Made by a program: the position numbers and the translations under genes. The notes under the pieces were generated by a model. The model ran no database searches and was not told the DNA's origin. It was given only the letters and a program-made list of their open reading frames with translations. Below are positions 19,749 to 29,076 of a stretch of 64,000 bases of DNA, one piece after another. How positions within the stretch are numbered: the stretch's first letter is position 1; every line of letters starts with the position of its first letter. Source of the DNA: Eubacterium sp. (GTDB taxonomy: Bacteria > Bacillota > Clostridia > Lachnospirales > Lachnospiraceae); contig JAFRWY010000047.1 in the NCBI GenBank assembly GCA_017437905.1, positions 55,641-119,640 on the forward strand. Direction: 5' to 3'.

Positions 19749-20765
19749 TTACAACCCCATATAGCTTCGTACAAAATCTTCGATGCGCTTTGCATCCTTT
19801 TCATGGGTGATCTTCGACGGATGCCCGCAGGCCATGCCGTCATGCTCCACATCATGGAAGGGAAGCTCCAGTCCGTAAACCTCCTCCATGCCTTCTTTCT
19901 TCACCTTCTCGATCACCTGCTCCACCAGCGGGAACATTCCCGGCGCCAGCGTTCCCAGCACACAAAGAATCTTCGCCTTTGGATAGGCGATCCTCAGCGT
20001 GTACAGAAAGGTTTCATACTTGCTCAGGAAACCCTTCCTAACCCAGGGATTTGCCTTCATGGGATCCTGATCATTGGTCCCCAGATTGATCACCACGATA
20101 TCCGGCTGGAACCGGCTGTAGTCTTCCCGGATCTCCTTGTCATAAAACCAGTTGGTATACGGGAATTCCCGGGGCAGGACATTCTCCGGATCTCCGGTAT
20201 ACTCCGCGAACATACCGTGCCCCGACACGGAAACCCACTCCGCATTCCAGTTCATACGCTTTGCCAGCACACCGGCGTAGGACAGCTCTCCGTCCTCGTC
20301 CCTAAGTGTATACTCGGCATCCGGCGCCCCCAGAACACCAAAACCGCAGGTAATGGAATCACCGATGAACAGCGCCTTCGTCCGGGTGTCCTCCGGCACC
20401 GGCAGCAGTTCTCCGTCATAATTCAGCACCGTCAGTCCCACATAGGACATGCCCGCCTCCGTGAACTTCACCACACGGATGGTATGCTCCTCCGGCTGCT
20501 CCGACTGAAAGAGTGTCAGCTCCTGTACCACGGTCTCCAGTACATGCTCCGACACGGCTTCCCCGTCTACATAGATCCGCACTGCCGGAGCATTGATAGG
20601 ATCATTCTCTCCCGTCCGCAGCACGGCGCTGAACTTCGTTCCCCGGAAATGAACCGTAAAGCTGGAATTGGTATACCCCAGCACCGCCATACGATCCTTC
20701 CACAGGATCCGGCCCTGGAAGTACAGGTTTTCGTTCTTCTTCATCTGATCTACTGTGAGTGTCAT
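19749..20765 (-). CDS. CE2-family mannan/xylan O-acetylesterase
   Basis: 338 residues in the two-domain CE2 layout: an N-terminal jelly roll (about 1-125) and an SGNH domain with GDSITCGFG (Ser137), NLGTND (Asn231) and ACGHPS (His315). There is no signal peptide, so it should be cytoplasmic. CE2 enzymes deacetylate hexopyranose units of mannan and xylan. Together with the neighbouring CE17 it should complete deacetylation before phosphorolysis, since acetyl groups block GH130 and GH36. It is 154 bases downstream of the GH36 gene. That gap holds small inverted repeats but no gene. Confidence 0.88.
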   Translation of the reverse strand: MTLTVDQMKKNENLYFQGRILWKDRMAVLGYTNSSFTVHFRGTKFSAVLRTGENDPINAPAVRIYVDGEAVSEHVLETVVQELTLFQSEQPEEHTIRVVKFTEAGMSYVGLTVLNYDGELLPVPEDTRTKALFIGDSITCGFGVLGAPDAEYTLRDEDGELSYAGVLAKRMNWNAEWVSVSGHGMFAEYTGDPENVLPREFPYTNWFYDKEIREDYSRFQPDIVVINLGTNDQDPMKANPWVRKGFLSKYETFLYTLRIAYPKAKILCVLGTLAPGMFPLVEQVIEKVKKEGMEEVYGLELPFHDVEHDGMACGHPSKITHEKDAKRIEDFVRSYMGL

Positions 20766-20919
20766 CTCTTTATCCTTCCTCTGCGTAGTCCTTCCCGGTG
20801 CGAAGCAGGAACCATCCTTTCGTCCTTACCGGTCACCGGTATCCCTCGCACTTCGTGCTTAGGAAGACATATATTTCTATTCCGGAGCCACAGGCCACGG
20901 AATCCCTTCGTCCCTGTCG

Positions 20920-23208
20920 TCAGGAAACCCTTACGAAATGATACAGCGTCGATGCGCCGTCTCCCCAGATCCTGTCTGTCACAAAGCCCATATTCATCAG
21001 CTCATCACCGCCGAACTGCCGTCCGTCCTGCAGCTGATAAACTCCTTTGGGATCCAGTCCCTGCAGATACAGCACCTCCGACCGGAGATTCGCGCCACCC
21101 CGTACCTGCACGTAGGATAGAAGCGCCTCGCTCCTGTCTCCCGCCACACTCATCCATGCATAGGACGGACGATCCGTGTTGTTCTTTGAAAGCGGTGACA
21201 TGCTGCAGATCCGGAAGAAATCTCCTTCCCGGATCAGATCGTTATATGCGTGATACTGCTCCACCTGTCCCCGGACCTCAGCCAGCTCCTCCTCGGAAAG
21301 CTTCGTGATGTCCAGCTCATAGCCAAAGGTTCCAGCCAGTGCCACAACCCCGCGGGTAGCAAAGGACGTAGTGCGTCCCACGATATGATTGGGGCAGATG
21401 CTGACATGTGCTCCCACCGCACTTGGGGGGTAGATGAGGGTCGTACCCTCCTGGATGGACAGCCGTTCCATGGCATCCGTGTCATCGGAACACCAGATCT
21501 GCGGGCTGTAATACAGCATGCCCGGGTCGAAACGTCCGCCGCCGCTGGTGCAGTTCTCCAACAGCAGCTTCGGGAACCGTTCCAGGATCCTCTCCTGCAG
21601 CTCATAAACCCCCAGCATATACCTGTGCAGGATTTCTCCTCCTGCCGTCATGGTGCTGCCGAGATCCGTCAGAGGACGGTTCATGTCCCATTTCACATAA
21701 GCTATGTTGGCGCTTTCAAGGATCCCGGAGATGATCTCCACCACGTAGTCCCGCACCTCGGGACGGGTGAGATCCAGCACGAACTGGCTTCTGCACTCGG
21801 AGGCTGCCCGTCCGGGGATGGCCAGCGCCCAGTCCGGATGATCGCGGTAGAGGTCGGAGTCCGGACAGATCATCTCCGGCTCGAACCAGACACCCAGTTC
21901 CATGCCAAGGGCATTTATCTCATCCGCCAGTGCCTTCATGCCTCCCGGCAGCTTCTCCTCGTTCACCACCCAGTCCCCCAGGGAACTGTTGTCACTGCTG
22001 CGGCGACCGAACCAGCCGTCGTCCATCACCAGCATCTCGATGCCTGCGGACTTGGCCACACGGGCGATCTCCAGCAGCTTCTCTTTATTAAAATCAAAAT
22101 ACGTCGCTTCCCAGTTATTGATCAGGATGGGCCTTTTCTTATGCAGCCAGGGGCTGCGGATCAGATGCTCCCGGAAGAGTGTATGGAAGGTACGGCTCAT
22201 GCCGCCAAAGCCCTCCGCCGAGTACACCAGCAGTACCTCCGGTGCCTGGAAGGAAGATCCGGGTGTCAGGGTCCAGCTGAAATTATGGTCCGAGAGTCCC
22301 ATGCCTGCCCGAAGCGCATCATGCTGCGTCCGTTCCACCTCTGCTGTAAAGCTTCCGGAGTATACGAAGGACATGGCCAGAACCTCACCCTTCTCCTCTC
22401 CCGCATCCTCACTGCAGATTGCCAGGAAGGGATGCTCCTGGTGACTGGAGATACCGCGTTTGGAGCCCACCTCCACCCGGCCATGGCCGATGGGACGGCG
22501 GTCAATGCTCCGCTCCCTGGCCCAGGAACCGGACAGGGTTACGATCTCCCGGTTCTCCCAGGGGAGCTCGATGCATGCGCTTAAACACTTCTCCAGCGCC
22601 ACAGCACGTGCTCCTTCATTTGCGACCCGCACGCTCCGTGCCACCACGTCCAATCCCCGGAAGATGCTGTAGGACAGTGTCACCACCAGGCCCAGAGCAG
22701 TATCCTCCAGATCGATCTCCAGGGTTTTTGTGTCTTCTGATATCCCGGATGCGGAAGCGCTCTTTCCCGGGAAGGTGGCCGGAAGACCTTCCAGCTTCTT
22801 TTTTCCGTCAAAGATCCTGTATCCACGGTAGGTCAGCTCACATCCGACAAATCCATCCGCGTTTCGTACCTCCAGAGAATCCGGACGAAAATCCCCGGTT
22901 CCCCCGAAGCTGTATTCAAAAGGAAAGCCGTCCATAAAGGTGCATTTATCCCCCGGCTTTCCGTCCATATAGCTGTATTCCTTCTCACGAAGAAGTGCCC
23001 GTCCCGCACCGGAACGCACCTTCTTCCCATAGTAAACATGGCCCAGGTAGTCCTTTCTCCCGGCCATGCCTTCCGAACCCGTCTGCGCCTGAATCTCGGC
23101 TCCTGCCAGGCCCATAATATATGTGGAATGCTCCATCTGCAAAGTGAAGCATCTGTTTTCTTCGTTATATTCGATCCCGAAGAGATCGTTGTCCTGCTTA
23201 TTCATCAT
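20920..23208 (-). CDS. GH36 alpha-galactosidase
   Basis: 762 residues, typical of the large bacterial GH36 type: N-terminal beta-supersandwich (to about 340), TIM barrel and C-terminal beta domain. The nucleophile is Asp508 in KWDMNRPL and the acid/base is probably Asp578 in CSDDTDAMER. There is no signal peptide. It should remove alpha-1,6-galactose side groups from imported galactomanno-oligosaccharides. Two in-frame ATGs lie together at the start (MMNKQ), with AAGG about 9 bases upstream. It sits between GH130_2 and CE2. Confidence 0.95.
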   Translation of the reverse strand: MMNKQDNDLFGIEYNEENRCFTLQMEHSTYIMGLAGAEIQAQTGSEGMAGRKDYLGHVYYGKKVRSGAGRALLREKEYSYMDGKPGDKCTFMDGFPFEYSFGGTGDFRPDSLEVRNADGFVGCELTYRGYRIFDGKKKLEGLPATFPGKSASASGISEDTKTLEIDLEDTALGLVVTLSYSIFRGLDVVARSVRVANEGARAVALEKCLSACIELPWENREIVTLSGSWARERSIDRRPIGHGRVEVGSKRGISSHQEHPFLAICSEDAGEEKGEVLAMSFVYSGSFTAEVERTQHDALRAGMGLSDHNFSWTLTPGSSFQAPEVLLVYSAEGFGGMSRTFHTLFREHLIRSPWLHKKRPILINNWEATYFDFNKEKLLEIARVAKSAGIEMLVMDDGWFGRRSSDNSSLGDWVVNEEKLPGGMKALADEINALGMELGVWFEPEMICPDSDLYRDHPDWALAIPGRAASECRSQFVLDLTRPEVRDYVVEIISGILESANIAYVKWDMNRPLTDLGSTMTAGGEILHRYMLGVYELQERILERFPKLLLENCTSGGGRFDPGMLYYSPQIWCSDDTDAMERLSIQEGTTLIYPPSAVGAHVSICPNHIVGRTTSFATRGVVALAGTFGYELDITKLSEEELAEVRGQVEQYHAYNDLIREGDFFRICSMSPLSKNNTDRPSYAWMSVAGDRSEALLSYVQVRGGANLRSEVLYLQGLDPKGVYQLQDGRQFGGDELMNMGFVTDRIWGDGASTLYHFVRVS

Positions 23209-23230
23209 AGCATTTAACCTTATATGGAAA

Positions 23231-23319
23231 GATTCTTCGCTTCGCTCAGAATGACAGGTTCTTCAGCCGTTACGCTTATCCTGTTGCAACCCGTCATCCT
23301 GAGGCGAAGCCGAAGCATC
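23231..23319. repeat. Two inverted copies of the dispersed intergenic repeat
   Basis: The best-preserved copy of the family, GATTCTTCGCTTCGCTCAG...ATGACA (23231-23256), faces a reverse copy (23293-23319, GTCATCCTGAGGCGAAG...). Transcribed together they can form a long hairpin between GH130_2 and GH36. Confidence 0.7.
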
Positions 23320-23369
23320 AAAATGCATACTGTTCCTACAGCGTTCCAAATGCAGCGATCCCTGTGCCG

Positions 23370-23453
23370 GCGGATACCCTCATCGGTATCATCCCCACGG
23401 GTTACGCTGACTAGCGGATACCCTCCTCGGTATCATCCCCACGGGTTACGCTG
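23370..23453 (-). repeat. 40-base direct repeat (period 44) spanning the GH130_2 stop codon
   Basis: GCGGATACCCTC.TCGGTATC... occurs at 23370-23409 and 23414-23453 with one difference. The second copy codes for the C-terminal 13 residues of GH130_2, and the first lies just beyond the stop codon, so the 3' end of the gene has been partly duplicated downstream. Confidence 0.85.
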
Positions 23454-24436
23454 TTTTCCTTGATGTAATCAACGATATCATCCAGCTCGCAGAAAGCCAG
23501 GCTTACATAGCTGTCTGCACAGCCGTAATACAGTGCGATACGTCCGGTCTCCGGATCATGCACCGTTGCGCAGGGGAACGTAACATTTCCTACAAATCCC
23601 CGCTCCTCGTACCACTCCTCCGGTGTAAGGAGGAAGTTCTCACAGCGATACTTCACAACCGACGGATTGTCGATATCCAGGATCGCTCCACCGATGGAAT
23701 ATACATATCCGTTGCAGGTTCCCGCAACGCCGTGGTAGAACAGAAGCCAGCCCTCCGAGGTCTCGATCGGAGCGGCACCGCCGCCGATCTTAAGGGACTC
23801 CCACCACTCGGAGCTGCGTCCCATCACATGACGGTGCTTGCCCCAATAGGTCATATCCGGGCTCTGGGACAGGAAAATGTCACCGAAGGGTGTGTGACCG
23901 CTGTCCGACGGACGGCTCAGCATCACATAATTGCCGTTGATCTTCCGCGGGAAGAGCACCGCATTCCGGTTAAAGGGAATGAACGGGTTCTCCAGACGGG
24001 TAAATGTCTTGAAATCCTTTGTCTTTGCCAGACCGATGGATGCACCGTAGAAATCCTGGCACCACATGGTGTAATAGGTATCCTCCACCTTTACCAGACG
24101 GGGATCATAGGCGTAGATCGGCTGGAAGGGCTCTCCTGCCTCATTTACAAAATGAATCTTCTCTTCTTCAAACTCCCAGTGAATTCCATCCTCACTTCTT
24201 CCGAAGTAGATCATGGACACACCGTTTCTCTGCTCCCCGCGGAACACACCGACATACTTTCCTTCGAAGGGAACCACCGCGCTGTTGAAGATGCGCGCCA
24301 CTCCCTTCACCGGATTACGTCCGATGATTGGATTCTCGGTATATCTCCAGATGGGAGCATCCTTGATCCCTTCCGGTCTCTCCTGCCAGGGGATATTCGG
24401 AAGCGGATCACAACCTAACATCTGTACTTTCGACAT
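23411..24436 (-). CDS. GH130_2-type beta-1,4-mannooligosaccharide phosphorylase
   Basis: 341 residues from the ATG at 24436, which has AAGGAG 8 bases upstream; the longer open frame before it runs through intergenic repeats and is not coding. A five-bladed beta-propeller of family GH130, with the catalytic aspartate Asp111 in YAYDPRLV. Its length and lack of the long N-terminal helices of mannosylglucose phosphorylase fit subfamily 2, which phosphorolyses beta-1,4-mannooligosaccharides to mannose-1-phosphate and a shorter chain. It is cytoplasmic. It complements the GH130_1 enzyme at 48880, and the mutase and ManA at 47-53 kb take its product into glycolysis. Confidence 0.9.
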   Translation of the reverse strand: MSKVQMLGCDPLPNIPWQERPEGIKDAPIWRYTENPIIGRNPVKGVARIFNSAVVPFEGKYVGVFRGEQRNGVSMIYFGRSEDGIHWEFEEEKIHFVNEAGEPFQPIYAYDPRLVKVEDTYYTMWCQDFYGASIGLAKTKDFKTFTRLENPFIPFNRNAVLFPRKINGNYVMLSRPSDSGHTPFGDIFLSQSPDMTYWGKHRHVMGRSSEWWESLKIGGGAAPIETSEGWLLFYHGVAGTCNGYVYSIGGAILDIDNPSVVKYRCENFLLTPEEWYEERGFVGNVTFPCATVHDPETGRIALYYGCADSYVSLAFCELDDIVDYIKENSVTRGDDTEEGIR

Positions 24437-24499
24437 ATTCTGTCTCCTTATATTCTTAATCTCCTGTTTTTTTCCTGTCAGGATCGACATACTTCTCAG

Positions 24500-24617
24500 C
24501 CAGGACCCTTCACCTTGCTCGGGTAACCTGCTGCTTTGCATCCAGGATCCTTCATCTTGCTCTGGGTGACCTGCTGCTTCGCAGCCAGGATCCCCCGCTC
24601 TGCTCCGGATGACATGC
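24500..24617. repeat. Tandem repeat of about 42-43 bases, nearly three units
   Basis: Units start at 24500, 24542 and 24585, each with CCAGGA(C/T)C at the front, TTGCTC in the middle and CTGCTGCTT at the end. Parts resemble the dispersed GGATCCTTC...GGATGACA repeat. It lies between the DUF624 gene and GH130_2. Confidence 0.75.
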
Positions 24618-24632
24618 ATATCCTGTCAGGCT

Positions 24633-25409
24633 TCAGTGGTTTCTGCGATGCTTGTCGCCCCACAGAATACTCTTCTTCTCACCGGCCTTCCTTCGGATGA
24701 CCGCATCCTCCTGGGCTGCACGGTCAGCCTCCGTCAGTCCCTCCTCTTCCTCCAGAGCATCCTCTTCCGCCGCTTTGCCCCAGTACCAGGCCTGCTCCTC
24801 GGGGCTGCCCGGTTCCGGCTTCTTCATAAACCTGCGCATCACATATTCCATGGGATAGGTTGCCAGATAGATCATGGCTCCCGGCAGAAATACCACCAAC
24901 CAGGGCATGAGATATGCCCCTGCCAGGGTAAATGCAACCACCAGGAGTATCCCCACCGTAACCGGCAGGAAATGAAAGGCTGCATAGGCAGACATCTTGA
25001 AGAGCTGTCCGTTCTTCTTGGTGAAGCGGGACAGGAAGGGACAGAAGTACAACACACAGGCCAGATACAGGAAGCTGACCCCCACAAGGACCACCCACAT
25101 GGCATCATTCAGCTTGCTGCGGTTGTTCCAGAGCCAGTAGATATCCACCACCAGAACCGCGGTCACGATCACATTAATCAGCCCGGGGATCACCGATGCC
25201 TTCAGGTTCATTTTGAACCCGTGGAGGAATTCCCGGAACATATAGCCTGTTTTGAAGCGCACGACCTTAGCCATGGCGTAATATGCCGCTGTCGTCGAGG
25301 CCACCAGGGTGACCAGCGGAAGCGAACATAGAAGCCACAGAACTCCGATCATCAGGATATCGAAGATCATATTCATGGTTTTGGCCAGTTTTCCGTCCGG
25401 TGAGAACAT
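24633..25409 (-). CDS. DUF624 (YesL-like) membrane protein
   Basis: 258 residues, about five membrane helices, with the family's N-terminal pattern: MFSPDGKLAKTMNMIFDILM, then a helix with LLCSLPLVTLVASTTAAYYAM and an RFKTGYMFREFLHGFK loop. The C-terminus is a charged cytoplasmic tail rich in Glu. The start is the ATG at 25409 (GAGGTGGAA before it); upstream in-frame codons cross a hairpin and are not coding. DUF624 proteins accompany CUT1 sugar transporters in Firmicutes; their role is unproven. Here the gene follows the solute-binding lipoprotein, and a second member at 41725 precedes the other transporter. Confidence 0.85.
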   Translation of the reverse strand: MFSPDGKLAKTMNMIFDILMIGVLWLLCSLPLVTLVASTTAAYYAMAKVVRFKTGYMFREFLHGFKMNLKASVIPGLINVIVTAVLVVDIYWLWNNRSKLNDAMWVVLVGVSFLYLACVLYFCPFLSRFTKKNGQLFKMSAYAAFHFLPVTVGILLVVAFTLAGAYLMPWLVVFLPGAMIYLATYPMEYVMRRFMKKPEPGSPEEQAWYWGKAAEEDALEEEEGLTEADRAAQEDAVIRRKAGEKKSILWGDKHRRNH

Positions 25410-25435
25410 TTCCACCTCATTTTTCAGACAAAGAG

Positions 25436-25466
25436 AGCCTACGCCACACTTTTTGCAGCGTAGGCT
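25436..25466 (-). terminator. Hairpin between the solute-binding protein and DUF624 genes
   Basis: AGCCTACGC and GCGTAGGCT form a perfect 9-base stem around a 13-base loop. A short pyrimidine run (CTCTCTTTG) follows on the minus strand. It is likely a partial terminator or 3' stabiliser of the highly needed binding-protein mRNA. Confidence 0.6.
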
Positions 25467-25526
25467 TCTCCGAAAAGTCCTTATTTTGCGATCCGCACCG
25501 AAGCTGTGGATCACATCCTGATCTGT

Positions 25527-26978
25527 TTACTTGAACATGGAATCCAGTGCAGTCTGAACCAGCTGCTTGTTTGTCTCCTGGAACTGAGCTGCTGTCTGCT
25601 CACCCTTCAGAAGAAGCGGGAACTGATAGTCAACGCCCATAGCGTTCCAAAGGTCGATACCGGTCTTCTCACCACAGTAGTACATTACATTGTAGTTATC
25701 CTCGGTCAGAGCGTTGTTGTGCCACCAGTCATTTACGTAATCTCTCTGCTCGAAATCGTCTCCGTAGTAATCCTTGTACTCCTGGAATACCATGTATACC
25801 AGATACGGATCCTCTACACCCTGCGGGATGAAGTAAGCTGCACCGGAAGCTGCGTTCTTACGTGCGTTGGTTTCCTTATTGCCGGAGGGACCGATGGGCA
25901 TCGGAACCCAGATCTCCTCAAGACCTGCATCTGCATCCTTGTTGGAGTCTACGATCCATGCCTGGCTGAACCAGCATGCTACTTCACCGTTGATGTAGGA
26001 GTTCTGGTTGTCGTTCCAGTCTTCCTCATTCCACGGTCTTGCTACGTGATCTACATTGTACATGTTGTAGATGAAATCAAGTGTCTCGCCAACTTCCTTG
26101 CTGGAAAGGTTCTCCTTCTGGTTGGAAGCAACTGAAGTACCATTGCTCATGTTGAGGTACTCGAACAGCCAGTCATATCTGGAACCGAAGCCGTATACGT
26201 CTGTGACGCCGTCACCATCGGAATCCTTGGTCAGCTTCATCAGGTACTCTCTCCACTTATCCCAGGTCCACTCGCCTCTCTCATAGAGTGCGTTGGGGTT
26301 CTCAAGACCTGCGTCGTCCAGCATCTTCTTGTTGAAGGACAGTACGTAGGAAGAACCGGGGATGGACTCACCGCCTACCGGCAGCATGAAGTAGGTTCCG
26401 TCAAAACCGTTGATGTTGATGGTGGTCAGATAGTTCTGATCTGTCAGGATATCAGCATCTGCCGGAAGAACCTTGGACAGGTCGGTTGCATATCCGTTAG
26501 CAACCGCAGGGATACCAAATGCAGGCTCGGTCAGGTAGATATCGCAGTCCGGCTTACCTGCCAGAACGGAGGTATTGATGGACTCCTGAATTCCGTCATA
26601 GGTCAGGTTCACGTACTCGATACGTACGTTGTACTTCTCCTCAACCCGCTTCAGGTTATCGAACATCATCTGTGCCAGCTCCTCATCGGATACCGACGGG
26701 TCATCATGGATGTCCTTGTGTGTGCTGTCATAGTAAATATCATACCAGGTACCGATACGGATGGTACGGGGCTCGCTGCCCTCATGCTTCGGAAGTTTGC
26801 TCTCAGATCCGCCTGTGCTTGCCTGAGTATCTCCCTCAGAGCTTGCGGAAGATGAAGGAGCACTTGTGTCTCCACTGCCTGAAGATGTGGTTCCGCTGGA
26901 ATTGGAACCGCAGGCTGCCATACTGAGTGCCATGGTGGCTGTCAGTGCAAGGGCTGTCAGTTTCTTGATTTTTCTCAT
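25527..26978 (-). CDS. CUT1 solute-binding lipoprotein, probably for mannooligosaccharides
   Basis: 483 residues. A lipoprotein signal (MRKIKKLTALALTATMALSMAACG) puts the lipidated Cys at 23, followed by a Ser/Gly/Thr linker to about 60 and a two-lobe family 1 solute-binding domain with many exposed Trp and Tyr. AAGGAGG precedes the ATG. It lies downstream of two permease genes (29258, 30385), which it should serve, with a module-rich lipoprotein gene in between. The equivalent gene in Roseburia intestinalis mannan loci binds mannooligosaccharides; that specificity is inferred here from context only. Confidence 0.9.
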   Translation of the reverse strand: MRKIKKLTALALTATMALSMAACGSNSSGTTSSGSGDTSAPSSSASSEGDTQASTGGSESKLPKHEGSEPRTIRIGTWYDIYYDSTHKDIHDDPSVSDEELAQMMFDNLKRVEEKYNVRIEYVNLTYDGIQESINTSVLAGKPDCDIYLTEPAFGIPAVANGYATDLSKVLPADADILTDQNYLTTININGFDGTYFMLPVGGESIPGSSYVLSFNKKMLDDAGLENPNALYERGEWTWDKWREYLMKLTKDSDGDGVTDVYGFGSRYDWLFEYLNMSNGTSVASNQKENLSSKEVGETLDFIYNMYNVDHVARPWNEEDWNDNQNSYINGEVACWFSQAWIVDSNKDADAGLEEIWVPMPIGPSGNKETNARKNAASGAAYFIPQGVEDPYLVYMVFQEYKDYYGDDFEQRDYVNDWWHNNALTEDNYNVMYYCGEKTGIDLWNAMGVDYQFPLLLKGEQTAAQFQETNKQLVQTALDSMFK

Positions 26979-27007
26979 TTCTGTATGATCCTCCTTATGA
27001 TCTTTCC

Positions 27008-27077
27008 TGTCATCCGGAGCCGGGGACGAAGAATCCGGTCAGGAATCCTTCGTCACCTTCGCTCCTGGGGATGACAA
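27008..27077. repeat. Inverted pair of dispersed repeats before the solute-binding protein gene
   Basis: A reverse copy (27008-27036, TGTCATCCGGAG...GAAGAATCC) and a forward copy (27042-27077, GGAATCCTTCG...GGGATGACAA) can fold on each other, giving a hairpin between the triple-module lipoprotein and the binding protein. Confidence 0.65.
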
Positions 27078-27104
27078 TAATTCAATATGAATACCTGTGA
27101 ATGA

Positions 27105-29027
27105 TTAGTTGTCACCAGGCACCTTTGCGTTGCTGATCCATGCACCGTTTACTTCCCATGCTGAAGATGCTTCAAACTGAATGCGGGCACCCCAGGTGGA
27201 CTTGTCTTCGCCGCACTGCTCAGCGATCATCTCATATGAGATCTGGCAGTGGCTGCCGTCAAACAGAGCGTAGCCCTGTCCGGAGCCATCATAATCGCCT
27301 ACACCTACACGCTTCCAGCCTGCTGCTGCATCCGGCATAACAACCCAGATCTCACCGGTCTCAGACTTGTAGCTGATATCGATCACGGAACCCGGAACCA
27401 GTGCTGCGATCATATCTTCCGTAAGATCAAAGCCGTCCTGTGCCCAGCCGTCACCCTTCTTGCCTGTGCCAAGCTCGATGTGTGCATTGGTTGCCTTAAA
27501 CTCTGCTGCGGTACCTACACGTACGCCGTATACTTCCCATGCGGTATCGGATTCGCACTGGATCATGGAGCCCCACTTTGCGATATCGTCACCACAGTAC
27601 TGTGCAATCATTTCATACGGAATGTATGCCTTGCTGCCTGTCTGAACGATGTAGCCCTGTCCGGAACCGTCTGCATCACCGACGCCGACACGTGTCCAGC
27701 CAACCTCAGCCTCGTTCATAACCAGCCACATATTTCCGGATTCGGACTTGTAGCTTACTTCGATCATGGAGCCAGGAACCAGAGCTGCCTTGATCTCATC
27801 GGTCATAGCCACGCCGTTCTGTGCCCAGCCGTCGCCCTTTACTGCGAAGCCTTCCCAGTTCACTGCGTGTGTCAGAGCCGGCATAGGTGCTGCAGTACCT
27901 ACGCGTACGGAGCTAACCTCCCATGCACCGTCGGACTCGCACTGGATCATGGAGCCCCACTTTGCGATGTCATCGCCGCAGACTGCTGCGATCTGCTCGT
28001 AGGTTACCTGGCAGGTATCGCCTGCATTGTTGATGTATGCATACTGCTGACCGGAACCATCCCAGTCGCCTACGCCTACACGGCTCCAGCCAACCTCTGC
28101 CTCATTCATGACTACCCACATATGTCCGGTCTCGGACTTGAACTTGATCTCGATCACGGAACCCGGAACCAGAGCAGCCTTGATCTCTTCTGTCATAGCC
28201 ACGCCGTTCTGTGCCCAGCCGTCGCCCTTTACTGCGAAGCCTTCCCAGTTCACCGGCTTCACGAGGCCGAAGAGGTTTGCGGAATCACTTGCAGATGAGA
28301 AGCCTGCCGGATTACCGAACTCAACTGAAGTATCTGCAGCCAGTGTCTCACCTGCAGCATTCAGGAATGCAATGTTGTCGATCAGCAGGTTCGACGGTTT
28401 TGTCTTGGAGTTATCTGTTTCCTTGGAGAGGATGATGTAGTTATCCTTTCCTGCAACGAATCCTGCGCCGCTGACGTCAAACTTTGCCGTCTTCGGATTT
28501 GCACTGTCAATGTATACAGACCAGTTGCCGGCCTTGAATTCATGGTTGTCCTCACCTGTATAGCAGTACAGAGTACCACTGGATGCGGCAAAGCCGTCTG
28601 CATTCTCTGTGCCAAGGTTCATGCGGATCTCTTTGAGATCGCCGAGCTTGTCACCAAGAAGTGCGCTGACATTGATGGCTACGAACATCTTGCCACCTTC
28701 AGCATTCTCAAGTTTCAGTGCCTTGGAGCCATTGGCATCCACTACGGACATTACCGACGGATCTGCGCCGCCGATATTGGTTGCGACAACGGCAAATGCG
28801 GATTTGCCATCCTCGAAATCAACACTCGGGGCAGCCTCCTTCTCGGGCTCCGGTGCTGTGGTATCCGGCTCAGCTGTATTAGCTTCCGTGGTAGCTGCCG
28901 GAGCTGCGGTAGTAGCCTCTCCACCGGATGACGTTGTTGTGCCATCGGAAGAGTTGCCGCATGCAGCAAGGGAAGACACCATCATGGCGGATGCCAGAAC
29001 GATAGTTGCAAGTTGCTTCTTCTTCAC
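27105..29027 (-). CDS. Surface lipoprotein with one beta-sandwich domain and three repeated modules of about 130 residues
   Basis: 640 residues from a GTG start with AGGAGG upstream. Lipoprotein signal with Cys23, then a Thr/Ala/Glu linker (24-66). A first domain (about 67-235, VDFEDGKSAFAVV... NLLIDNIAFLNA) looks like a carbohydrate-binding jelly roll. Three homologous modules follow (about 257-385, 386-515, 516-637), each with GDGWAQ(N/D)G, a KAALVPGS-type helix end, a WVVM or WLVM strand, W.RVGVGD.DGSGQ and YE.IA..CG. Modules 1 and 2 are almost identical. No catalytic domain is present. I do not recognise the module family with certainty; aromatic-rich repeats in a mannan transporter operon suggest it is a glycan-capturing protein that feeds the importer. 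The order permease-permease-this-binding protein supports that. Confidence 0.85.
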   Translation of the reverse strand: MKKKQLATIVLASAMMVSSLAACGNSSDGTTTSSGGEATTAAPAATTEANTAEPDTTAPEPEKEAAPSVDFEDGKSAFAVVATNIGGADPSVMSVVDANGSKALKLENAEGGKMFVAINVSALLGDKLGDLKEIRMNLGTENADGFAASSGTLYCYTGEDNHEFKAGNWSVYIDSANPKTAKFDVSGAGFVAGKDNYIILSKETDNSKTKPSNLLIDNIAFLNAAGETLAADTSVEFGNPAGFSSASDSANLFGLVKPVNWEGFAVKGDGWAQNGVAMTEEIKAALVPGSVIEIKFKSETGHMWVVMNEAEVGWSRVGVGDWDGSGQQYAYINNAGDTCQVTYEQIAAVCGDDIAKWGSMIQCESDGAWEVSSVRVGTAAPMPALTHAVNWEGFAVKGDGWAQNGVAMTDEIKAALVPGSMIEVSYKSESGNMWLVMNEAEVGWTRVGVGDADGSGQGYIVQTGSKAYIPYEMIAQYCGDDIAKWGSMIQCESDTAWEVYGVRVGTAAEFKATNAHIELGTGKKGDGWAQDGFDLTEDMIAALVPGSVIDISYKSETGEIWVVMPDAAAGWKRVGVGDYDGSGQGYALFDGSHCQISYEMIAEQCGEDKSTWGARIQFEASSAWEVNGAWISNAKVPGDN

Positions 29028-29076
29028 TTCTCATTCCTCCTCTTAAAGTGATTTTTATAGTTTCTTAAGCGGGGGA

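Noticed and set aside
24437-24619. N-terminal extension of GH130_2
   Set aside because: The frame is open but runs through 42-base intergenic repeats, and the ribosome binding site supports the ATG at 24436.
25410-25514. N-terminal extension of the DUF624 protein with a CxxC-like motif
   Set aside because: The Cys-containing codons lie in a transcriptional hairpin, and a good ribosome binding site precedes the ATG at 25409.
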